From Erythrocercus mccallii (Eukaryota > Chordata > Aves > Passeriformes > Dicruridae), in the NCBI GenBank assembly GCA_013397435.1, contig VZRG01000197.1:1-64000 (forward strand): a stretch of DNA of 64,000 nucleotides, given 5' to 3'. The notes beneath the pieces were generated by a model. The model worked only from the letters and a program-made list of their open reading frames with translations, was not told the origin of the DNA and made no database searches. Of the stretch, positions 1 to 9,973 are shown piece by piece. A program made the position numbers and the translations under genes. Position 1 is the stretch's first letter; each line of letters starts with the position of its first letter.

Positions 1-11
1 AAATCAAAAAC

Positions 12-17
12 TTTATT
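12..17 (-). terminator. LTR polyadenylation signal
   Basis: AATAAA on the minus strand near the 3' end of the LTR, in the position expected of the R-region polyadenylation signal. The sister LTR has the same signal at 29162-29167. Confidence 0.55.
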
Positions 18-179
18 TACAATTATTTACAATTTTGGATAAATTTTGGACAATAGAAAAAAATGGGCCAACGAATCCCAATCCCGAGGAGCTGGCCCGG
101 GGATCGGCTCCTGGTGGCACAGAGTCTGCGTCCAAACAACACTGTCTCTGTGTCCACAAAGACATGTTCTGCGAGGTGG

Positions 180-186
180 TTTTATA
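180..186 (-). promoter_or_regulatory. LTR TATA box
   Basis: TATAAAA on the minus strand, about 165 bp upstream of the AATAAA signal of the same LTR. The related LTR at 29112-29810 has the same box with the same spacing, which supports its role as the ancestral U3 core promoter. Present activity is unknown. Confidence 0.6.
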
Positions 187-661
187 CTGTTTTTCATAGC
201 CTGGGGCTAAGGTGTACAATGGAGAGAATAGGTTTTCCAGGTGCAGATGAAGTCATCCATAGTTGGATAATGTGGGTGGAAGTTAGCCTAGATGGTTCCT
301 GGTTTCAGGTAGAGTCTGTTTTTTGTTTTATGATTGCTGTACTTGAGTCTGGACAATAACTTCGATAGCTGGCTCCTTGTAGCTGATGGCCCGGCCGCTG
401 AGGCTGTGCCTGTCCTTTGTCCTGCCTCCGGACACTCGTTAGCGCCTCTCCTCTTGGTGATTAGGAGAAGCTGCCCTGCCAGTTAGTGTAAATGTCTCTT
501 ATCAAATACTGCCGGTGGGCCGCACCTTCTGCCGCTGCTACTTTGGTATGTGTGCTTTTCTGGGAAAAACCTGGCTTTTTAAAGATACATCTTCTACAAT
601 CTAACAAAAATATATTATAAAATAACATAACACGAATTACATCATAAATTCACCTATAACA

Positions 662-3600
662 AAAAGAAGTGTGGTCTGCATGAGATTGTAGACTGAATCT
701 TCCTCCACTGTTGGGCATGGCTATTTTGTCTGTCTTCAGTAACATTTTAAGAGCTCCATCTTAACAGGACTTAAGAACTTAAGTTCTTTACAGGACTGCA
801 ATACTATGCAAGCAAAGGTGTTAAAATCAACCATTAGCTTGTGGGAGACGTTTCTGCAGAATAGCGTCAGAGGAATAGTTTATGGTCCTATTTCTTTGCA
901 TGGGAAAATAATATGCCGTCTACCTGTGAATAAAATTTAAAAGAAACCCAACAAAACAATCCAACAGAAAAAAGCAACACAAGTGAAAATACTCAGTTAC
1001 AATGGATCCCAGTATCTTATGAGATATGGTTTTGGATAATGCAAGAAGAAGAAACAGGTGATGCCAGAATATCTATGGATATAGAGAGATAGAGAGAGCA
1101 GTACCTTCTTAAGGTGTACATACAGTTTGAGTACTGGAAAAGAAAATTCTAGATTTAAAATGTGTTCTAGTTTTATTACCTTTAAATAGATCAATCTATT
1201 TTATTGCCAGCTACAATTGTTAAGGCTCGTCTGCCTTCAGATACTTAGTCAATGGTGTGCAATTTTGTAGGTTTCAATATTGATCAGCAAAAAGTTTTAC
1301 CTGCATGTATCCTTCTTTTTGCTTCCTGGTAAGGAAAATGTAAGAGTTTGAGCTGAGAGTCTGAAGGAAAATTATCCTTAAAACTCAGGAGAATTTACAT
1401 AAACCAGATTGATTTAAATATGTCTTGGGAAGTAAGGTGTTTTCAATTATTTACAAAAATAAGGTTTGGAGGTGTTAAGCATAGTTCTTGTGGTAAAGCT
1501 TATAAAGCTGTTTTCGTTCACATTTAGGATAGGAAACAAACATTTAATATTTGGAAAAAACAAATTTGAGTTCTGCGAGGGTAGAAAGGGCTAAATATTT
1601 GTATGTGTGTTGCAGTGAAATGATTGCACTTCTTTAAAATATAACAAAAATCAGCTAAAATTCAAAATTTGAGTCTTGGCACATAATAACTTGAATATAT
1701 CCATCAACTTTGTATTTATTTATTTTGCGTTTCTTTATTGTTTCTATTCTTTTTACAGCAATTGTATCAGTGAATACATTTTCCTCTTTCTTATTTTCTC
1801 CCTATGTTTTCCAGACTTTGAGTCGCCACTGTTTAAATAAGCAGTTTGATCTATCAATGAAATAATGAAAAGTACTTTGCATGCTGTTGTAGTATTATGT
1901 AGTATTAGCAACATAAAACTTGAGTCTCTGTAAAATCTTATGTGCAAAACCTGATAAATTAAGTAATAATATTTCCTATACATTAAAATATAGAAGATGC
2001 AAGTGAATGGCATATGAATCCATGCACCTATTATGTTGCAGTGTGATTCTGAAAGCAGTCAGGTTTTGCTAACTGAGCCAAAGCTTCAATCTTTAGTACA
2101 TCTCTGTTCTCCTCAAATATTCCTCAGGTACTCCACAAAAAGCTGAGAAGCCTCAGACAGTGTTCAAATGACTGTCTTCACTTTAGCAGTTCTAGTGTGG
2201 AAAAGGGCCTCTTGAGCATTCAGTCATACTATTCTTGTGAAAAAAAAGTTGAGTATATAATGAAAAGTGAATTTTCTGCAGTTTTTCTTTCACTCAGAGG
2301 AGCAGTGAACAAATGCAACTGTTAAAATCACAAGGCTTCAGCTTTTAAGTTATAAGCTTTTATTTTCTTCTAGGAGCTTTCTGCTACTCAGAATTACTGT
2401 TAGAAGACTGTCATAATCACTTCACAATCACTTAACTTGGGTCCTGGAGGTTGGTAAGAGCTATTGGTAACCATGTGCTGCCTGAGTCATGCACATTTCA
2501 CAAAACAGCTTTGCAAGAAATCTTTGGACACAAACAGCTGTAATAAATTGGTTACTTGAGTGCTGGCAACCTGCTGCTTCTCTTATTTCCATGCTAACCA
2601 TGCATATGATAGCTCATCCAAAAAACATATCTCACAATTTTGCATTGTCAGACTCACAACAATGGGTTCATGGGGACTGTGTGCTTTCAACTTGTGATAT
2701 CTTTTTGATTTCTACATACTGCAGAGAAACACCAAAACTGAATAAAATAAATGATAAAATATCCAAGAATGAAAGCTTTTACAACTGTGGCTTGTGCCCT
2801 TAAGACATCTTCAAAGAAAGTTTTTAGGTGATTACTGCACTGAAAATATTACGTGAATATTTATGATATTGATAGCAGATAGTAATTCACAGGAATGTAT
2901 AGTGGGAATTCCGTCTCTGTTTACAAAGAATTTACAAACCATTTTTCTGGATTAAAATTCTGCAATAAACCTGCTCTTCTGTACTGATCTCAAGTGTCAA
3001 CTTGCTGCTGTCAGTGATTATCAGCTGCCTTTACTGCTGTTTAGTTTGCTTAGGTTTAGTATTCGGTGTTATCAGCCTACTGAATCGACAAATCTGACAG
3101 ATGTTGTGTCTGTGCTTGCTGCAGCCATAGATAACCACCTAGTCTCTGTAACTCAAGGGGAGATTGCTCCATCACAACATTTCATTCTGTTCAACCAATA
3201 TTCTCTGGAAAGGGAGAATTTGCCAATATTTACCTCAGCAGAATATATTCCCAGTTAATAACGAGACCAATTCAATGCCATGCTGCAAATTTATCACAGT
3301 ATAATCTCTGTTTATTGCTTTCAGTCATTTTGCAAAGTCTGCATTAAACAGCCTTTTCACTTGCAAAGGGACTGAAAATCTTTACAAGATAATAAAGGGA
3401 AATTTAAGTTGAATGCTGTTGTTAAGTGGAGATTATTGACCGTTTCCTTCAGGCCTGGGATAGAAACTGACACAGGATTCCTACTTCATCCATCTGGGTG
3501 CTCCTTTTCCATCCTGGGAAAGTATCTTAATCCATTCCTGCACCGATCCTCCTGACCACAAAAGCTTTTCTGATGACAAAATAATTGCTCTCTGAATTGA

Positions 3601-3824
3601 AGCGTTCATTAGAAAATTCTGGAATAACCGCTGAAGTTCACACATACAGATTGGTGGTTTTACTTTGCTTTGGAAGGAGGATGCCTCTCTGCAGGTCTTG
3701 GGCTGCAGGGCATGCCTGGAACCCTTCACCAGGCCAGAGAAGTGGGTGGCAGTCTCAAAGCAGGCAGGACATGGGGACTTATTGAGGATGTGTACTGCCA
3801 AGTAAGGGTACTGTGGGAGACAGT
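662..3824. other. Non-coding, no recognised element
   Basis: AT-rich sequence without a supported gene. A short AGAG-rich stretch lies at about 1083-1098. Reading frames here (up to about 104 codons) have no recognisable protein character. The part from about 3660 to 3824 is more GC-rich and might be a further, too diverged 5' extension of the adjacent CR1, but I cannot align it. Confidence 0.6.
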
Positions 3825-4456
3825 CCTAAGACAGGCCAGTGCCCAGCAGACTGAGCTGCATCCACAGCATTGTGGCCAGCAAAGGGTCTGCAGGAGGGGT
3901 CTCACCAGAGGGAGGTGATTCTGCCCCTCTACTCTGCTCTGGTGAGACCTCATCTGCAGTGCTGCACTCAGCTCTGGGGTCCCCAGCACAGGGAGGACTG
4001 AGTCCAGAGGAGGACTGAGTCCAGAGAAGGGCCTCAAAGATGATCAGAGGGATGGAGCACCTGTTTTGCGAACACAGGTTGAGAGAGTTGGGGTTGTTTG
4101 GCCTGAAGAATAGAAGGCTCCAGGGTGACCTTATTCCAGCCTTTCAGTACCTAAAGGGGCCCTACAAGAAAGCTGGAGAGGGAATTTTTATGGGGGAATG
4201 TAGTAATAGAACAGGAGAGAATTGTTTTAAACTGGAAGAATGTGGACTTAGATCAGACACAAGGAAGAAATTCTTCACTGTAAGGGTGGTGAGGCACTGG
4301 AACAGGTTTCCCAGATCTGCTTCAGCCCTGGAAATGTCAAAGTTGGATGGAGCTTTAAGGAACCAGGTCTAGTGGAAGGTCTCCTTGACCATGACAGGGA
4401 GGTTAGAATTAGATGATCTTTAAGATCCCTTCAAACCCAAACCATTCTAAGATTTG
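3825..4456 (+). mobile_element. CR1 LINE 3' fragment
   Basis: A 5'-truncated CR1 retrotransposon in sense orientation. It covers the end of the ORF2 coding region and the 3' UTR. Recognisable parts include the CTGCCCCTCTACTCTGCTCT segment near 3921-3940, the segment around 'aagaaattcttcactgt', and the terminal block ending in 'ccaaaccattct' (about 4438-4449), typical of CR1 3' ends. Strong 5' truncation is normal for CR1. The reading frames are broken, so it is a dead copy. A 17-bp internal tandem duplication (3994-4027) interrupts it. Whether the element starts at 3825 or further left is uncertain. Confidence 0.9.
3994..4027 (+). repeat. Two-copy tandem duplication, period 17
   Basis: The unit 'aggactgagtccagag' occurs at 3994 and again at 4011, inside the CR1 fragment. 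Other CR1 copies have a single version at this place, so the duplication probably arose after insertion. Confidence 0.75.
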
Positions 4457-7400
4457 AATTCTTGATGATTTCCATTTGGACCAACTCCTTGATTATAGGC
4501 TATCATTTGCATCTTATCTCTCTCAGAGAGATCATAGCTCCTGTGCATAATCTCCCAAATTTTCATTTCCCTGTCTCAGGTGCTGCTGCTTGTTCTGCCT
4601 TTATGGAACATTTTATTCAATCAGAACTATGAAATGTTGGTGTGGGAGAAGTTTACAATCTAGGGGATAGAGATCTGTTGCTGCCCATTTCTGTAAATCT
4701 GTGTGGGCAAGGAAAATACTACTGCAAGTGGACCATTTCAAGTACGGCAGAGCAGTGGTGGAATGTCTGCTTTTGGAGGTTTTTTGGAATGTACCTGAAC
4801 TAGATCTTAAACAACCTGATCAAGAGGCTGAGAGATAATATAGACATAGAAAGAAGATGTATGATGGAGAGTATTTCTTATCAGCTGTCATCACTGCTGC
4901 AGGGAAAGTGGTTGAGGCTGACTAAGACAACTGTCAGGGTTTCAACAGTCTGTCTCCTAAAGTGAGGAAATAGAAAGCACTGCTGTTTCCAACAAATAAA
5001 GGGCCTGCTTTTCTTATCAAGTCTTTTTTATTCTATGACAACTGTAGCCCGTTTCCATCATGAATTACATAGAAATACATAGTTCGTAGTAATTTTTTTT
5101 TTTTCAGTGTGATGCACACTAAAATGATTTTGAAGCTCACCCTCTGGTCTTGAAAATTCTGTATATTTAAATGTGTGCTTTAATTTTATTCTGTATTTCT
5201 CCTAAAGAAAGGGATAAGGGATTTACTGTTTTCAAATGATTAACAAATATTGGCAGTCAAGTCTTTGTTTTTTCAGCTTGCATGCTAGGTGTTAGAATTA
5301 TTCAATTTAAAATGATTGAGATAATGATCTCTCTCCCTGTAGCATGTTACTTTATCTAGCCTGTACAGCCCACTTTTCTCTCAGTCAAGTTACATGCCAT
5401 GGGAGTTTTTTGATGCTGATAAATAATAAAATTGAAACACTGGCTGATTTCTTTGTACCTGTGACAAATTCAGCTTTCAAAAATTATTCCTGGATTTAAA
5501 TGTGTAAGTGCAAACTTTTCATTATATTTTTGTTAGAAGTATGTACTAACTAGAAAAAGCTTTAAAAGCTTTTAGGCTTTAAAAGGAAATACACATAATC
5601 ATTTTAAATTTTACTCAAGCGGAACTGTGAAATCTGCTTAATTTTATATTATAAAGAAAATAATACGAGATTAATTTTATACTATATTTGAATGCAATTC
5701 TTTTATATTTATAGCTAAAGTTCAGTGACATATTTTATTATAATGAGGCTTTTGCTTTGCTGTTCAGAAGATATTACTTAACAATATGTTCTTCTAGAAC
5801 AACTCAAAGGTTTTTAAACTAGTGGATCCCTTTCCAACATTACTTTTTTCCACAGTGAAAATAAGGTAGCATTGGGAATTCCTGGGTGAAAAACTTCCTT
5901 TTCTGGAAGTCTCTGGTCCAACTTCCTGCTCAGAGAACTCCTACTACCGTCAGCACTACCTTGGGTTAACTGTGACTCTGTCCTGGTGTCCTGCAGCCTT
6001 AAAAACTACTAAGGGTAGGGAAGGACATGTATCTGTACATACATCAGTACAATTTTTCAAAGTTTAGATTTCCATTTCAAATTAGATTTTATATTTCCTT
6101 TTCAAATTCTAAAAGTATTACAGTTAGAGATAATTAATGTAGCAGAGTGAAGATAGTATCTAATAAATTCTGGTTTAATTTTAGAAAGTTTCACAGTTTT
6201 GATGACAGTCTTCTAACAAAATGTTCAGGATCTGTTCTAAATCCTTTTGAAAGCAGGGAAAAGAGCAGATTTAGATGCAGTCAGAGCCACCTGCTTTAGC
6301 ATCAGCAGAAATTTTCCATGCAGGTACATTTCTACCACAGAAATGCTGATGTACTGAAGGTGAAACACCCTGTGGAAATGTGTCAACACTAATAAAGCTT
6401 TCGAAGAATATTAAATATCTTTCTTCCTTCTTTTGGGCCAGTTTGGCTGCCAGCCTCTTTCCTCCTCAGCAGATCACTCACAGGCTGCTGTAATGAAAGG
6501 CTTCCAGATTCCCTTTGGAACCAAACTGACCTGTACAAATGTTTCATTTCCATTAGATGTTTTTAGCCTCTTGACATTTCCTCCTCTCTGCGGGACAGAT
6601 TTGTCTCAGGGTTTGCAGGCAAGCAGCAATTGCTTTCTAGACCAGGCCTTGATCCGAGCTTCTGTGGGCAGATCTACTCTACAGCATCTGTGAAATCAAC
6701 AGAAAGTGGGAGACGAGCTGTTTTCCCACAGTTTGTGATGTTCTGTGATGTTCTCAGGTATGGAATAAGCATTGTGAAAATTGTGAAAGATGGCATGTGG
6801 AATGAAACTTGAGTATAGTAAACCAGACACTATATAGGTACTTTTTAGAGCATAATTCTAAGCCTCTGAAACAGGAGACATTTTTGAACATAAAGAAATT
6901 GTGCTTTTAGGCATGTTATTTAGTTGGCAAACAAGAAATAAACTAATTTATGAGAGTCTGTAATATTTCAGTATGTCAACACTACTTATTATGTATGATT
7001 TCTTACCTGTCTTAAAAATGAGAAGAAAGTTTCATGACTGAAGATCTCATTATGTGTTATTGAACCTCTATAGTTTTAATATTTAAACATCTCTGCAGTG
7101 TCTTGATTTATGTGAAAGAGCTGGTCTTAAAAGTATTGCTTGTTCTTAGGGAGTGGTTTTGCTTAGTATCCATTGTATCTCCTGATTTCCATTGCTTTCT
7201 GCAAATATTACTTTAAATTTTGTAGTATACCATTCTTAATATGTACTGGTGTTTTTACTACATAATCGTGCATTTTCTCTACTTAAAGAATCATAGTTGT
7301 TGGAGAATAACCAACTGTTACCATCTCTTGCAGAACTAGAAAGCATTAACAGAGAACATGCATGGTCGTTCAGAATTCCCCCTTTTACTTCACGCAAAAG

Positions 7401-7854
7401 GGGAAATAGTAAGTATATTAAACTGATACAAGCGATGTTTTTTGAATGGGTGGGATAAATGTTTATTTTGGTAGTAAGACGAGCGAGATGCATGACCACA
7501 AATTGACAGCCTGTTATTAGAATTTCAAAACTTGCAGACTTGTTTCTGGTATAAAGACAATGTGATTTTTTTGGAGGAATTTACTCTTAGTACTCTCTGT
7601 AGAAGTAACTTTTCTGCTTTAACCAAAAGCAGGTTTCTTCTAAGTTATTGGACCCTTCTTGACAAATTCCAGTTTATCCCTGGATCTCCCTTTAACAACA
7701 GATTTCTTTGCAAGTTTTCATGTCTTATTATCTGAAAAAGTTTACGGGGAAACACCACATGACAAAAAAAGCAGAGATTCTGTGGCTGCAATTACAGGCA
7801 GAGATATGGGTTCTTACAACAGCAAAAGGACTATGATAGCACTCTAAAGGTGTT
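4457..7854. other. Non-coding, no recognised element
   Basis: AT-rich DNA with no supported gene, repeat array or RNA gene. An ten-residue T run near 5093-5104 and scattered A/T-rich stretches are the only low-complexity features. The frames at 6433-6693 and 7236-7499 are short and unrecognisable. Confidence 0.6.
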
Positions 7855-8589
7855 TGGGATTAGTCAGCATAGATTTATGAAGGGGAAATAAGGTCTGACA
7901 GTCTGACACAATTTGATGACTGGCTTGGCAGGTGAGGACAAGAGCACTGGATGTTGTTCATCTTGAATTTAGAAAGGCTTTCAACATTGCCTCCTATAAC
8001 CTCCCTCTTAGACAAGCTGATGAAGTATAGGGTAGATGAGTAGACAGTGATTGAAAAGCAGCTGAACTGCTGGGCTCAGACTGTTGTCAAAAGCAGCAAA
8101 AAGCCCAGCTGGAGGTCAGGCATTAGTGGTGTGCCCCAGGGGCCAATACTGGGTCTGAACATGCTTAACATCATGAATGACCTGGATGATGTGGCAATGC
8201 ACTCTCACCACACCGGCTGATAATGCAGAGCCAGGGCAGGGAGGTTAGTGATTAGCTAACAAGCTGAATGTCCTATCTTTCACAGGGAGCTTGACAAGCT
8301 GAAGCATGAAGCCAGAGGAAGTCTCATAAAGTTTAGCAATGGGGAATGCCAACTCCTGCACACTGGGAGGAATAGTCTCACAAACTTTACCAACAGTATG
8401 TACAAAGTCTTGAATAGCCATGGAGGAGGTACAACAGGAGGAACAACCCCATGCGTCAGCATAAGCTCAGGGCTGAGTGGCTAGTGACCAGCTCTGCAGA
8501 CAAGGACCTGGGAGTCCTGATGGAGAGCAAGATGAACATGAGACAGCAGTGTGCCCATGCTGCACAGGCTGCATTAGGAAAGCTATTTC
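7855..8589 (+). mobile_element. CR1 LINE reverse-transcriptase fragment, left half of a split copy
   Basis: Sense-strand remnant of CR1 ORF2. The translation keeps the outline of the reverse-transcriptase core: a degraded first-aspartate block at 7959-7982 (read as HLEFRKAF; active CR1 copies have an aspartate followed by FSKAF), an intact GVPQG motif at 8128-8142, and a KDLGVL motif at about 8501-8518. Stops and frameshifts break the frame throughout, and the catalytic aspartate of the first block is gone. The element is interrupted at about 8590 by an opposite-strand CR1 and resumes at about 9573. It would have encoded the polymerase that copies CR1 RNA at the target site. Confidence 0.88.
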
Positions 8590-9572
8590 ACAGAATCACA
8601 GAATACTGGGTTGGAAGGGACCCACAAGGATCATCCAGTCCCGTTTCTGACCCTGCACAGGACCATCCCCAAGAGTCACACCCTGTGCCTGAGAGCGTTG
8701 TCCAGAAGCTCCTTGAACTCTGTCAGGCTTGGTGCTGTGACCACTTCCCTGAGGAGCCTGTTCAGTGCCCAACCACCCTCTGGGAGAAGAACCTTATTCT
8801 AATATTCAACTTAAACATCTCCTGACTCAGCTTCAGGCCATTCCCTCAGGTCCTGTCACTGATCACCAGAGACAAGAGATCAGTGCCTGCCTGTCCCCCT
8901 CACAAGGAAGCTGTAACTGCAGTGAGGTCTCCACTCAGTCTCTTCTTCTCCAGGCTGAACAGACCAAGTGACCTCAGCTGCTCCTCATATGGCTTCCCCT
9001 CGAGGCCCTTCACCATATTTTCTGCCCTCCATTGGATGCTCTCAAGTAATTTAATGCCTTTCTTTTATTGTAGCACCCAAGCCTACTCCCAGCACTCGAG
9101 GTGAGGGCACCCCAGAGCAGAGCAGGACAATTCCCTCCCTTGCCCAGCTGTCCATGCTGTGCCTGATGCCCCTCAGGACAGGGTTGGCCCTCCTGGCTGC
9201 CATGGCTCATGGTCAACTTGCCACTGACCAGGACCCCCAGGTCCCTTTCCATGACATTGCTTTCCAGCATCTCATTCCCAGTCTGTACCTACATCCAGGG
9301 TTGACCTGGGGCTTCCCTCTTTTCTGTTTCATGTGGTTGATGATTGCTCAGCCCTCTAATTTCTTGAGGTCTCTCTGCAGAACTTCCCTGCCTTTGAGAG
9401 AATTGACAACTCCTCCCCGTTTTATATCATCTACCCCTTCCAGTCCTGCATCCATGTTATTAATGAAGATGCTGAAGAGCACAGGGGAGAGGATGGAGCC
9501 CTGTGGACCCCACTAGTGACAGGCCACCAATCTGGTATCACCCAGTTTACTATAACCCTATGTGCCTGACCC
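8590..9572 (-). mobile_element. CR1 LINE, younger copy nested in another CR1
   Basis: On the minus strand this is a 5'-truncated CR1 of about 980 bp. It runs from reverse-transcriptase sequence (a VNW...DWWPVTSG stretch, then GVHRA at 9511-9497 in place of GVPQG) through the DLGVL...SKLTMS-like block at about 9240-9200 to the 3' terminus at about 8590. On the plus strand the terminus reads 'cacagaatcacagaa', the reverse complement of the CR1 3' tail. Fragments of frame survive (9691-9431 and 9270-9010) but no intact ORF. It lies inside the plus-strand CR1, whose two halves flank it. CR1 usually makes no clear target duplication and none is evident. Confidence 0.9.
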
Positions 9573-9695
9573 ATCTCCAGCAGGTCAAGGAAGGTGGGAC
9601 AGATCAGGTCTGCTCTGCCTGGTTTTGGTTTCTTTGGCACAGGAAGGGCATGGACAAACCTCAGCATGTCCAGCAAATGGTCATGGAGCATGTGT
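9573..9695 (+). mobile_element. CR1 LINE, right half of the split copy
   Basis: After the nested element, plus-strand CR1 sequence resumes with 'tccagcaggtcaaggaagg'. This is the segment that follows the point where the left half stops. It continues through a deleted, diverged version of the downstream region ('acaggaagggcatggac') until similarity fades near 9695. It confirms one older plus-strand insertion cut in two. The 3' tail of this older copy is not visible. Confidence 0.75.
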
Positions 9696-9949
9696 CATAA
9701 CAACAAAAATAATAGTTGATTTATATAATATTTATTTTGTTTGGTTGGTTTGTTTTTATGAACTGGTTTTATTGATTACTTGTTTCAATCTATTTATTTA
9801 CTTTCTAATTTGACTTGAAAAATAAATTTTATTATGCAAAACAATAACATCTCAAGCCAGAGCAAGAGGTATAAGTAGAAATAACTGATTTTGGTTTTAA
9901 CCTCTGATCTTTTGAGAGCTATTTTGGCTGAAATGAATGATATGCCCTC

Positions 9950-9973
9950 TTTTTTTTTTTTTTTTTTTTTTTT
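9950..9973 (+). repeat. Poly(T) run, 24 bp
   Basis: Twenty-four uninterrupted T residues. No retrocopy body or polyadenylation signal lies on the strand for which this would be a poly(A) tail, so it is listed as a simple homopolymer. Confidence 0.9.

Larger units (their letters stand above)
1..661 (-). mobile_element. Endogenous retrovirus LTR, family A (TGTTATAA type), truncated by window edge
   Basis: Read on the minus strand, this element starts at 661 with TGTTATA, carries a TATAAAA box (180-186) and an AATAAA signal (12-17), and runs off the window at position 1. It aligns along its whole length with the complete LTR at 29112-29810, with by-eye similarity of roughly 80-85% and small indels. 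The U3-TATA-R-polyA order identifies it as an LTR. Sequence to the right of 661 has no polypyrimidine tract, which a plus-strand view of a minus-strand provirus would show as its polypurine tract. It is therefore not a 3' LTR with its body to the right. It is either a solo LTR or a 5' LTR whose proviral body lies left of the window. The final ~40 bp of the LTR is missing. Confidence 0.85.

Noticed and set aside
9950..9973. Poly(T) as the poly(A) tail of a minus-strand processed pseudogene
   Set aside because: No AATAAA-like signal or gene-like body lies on the appropriate side. Retrocopies are also rare in birds because CR1 does not use poly(A) tails.
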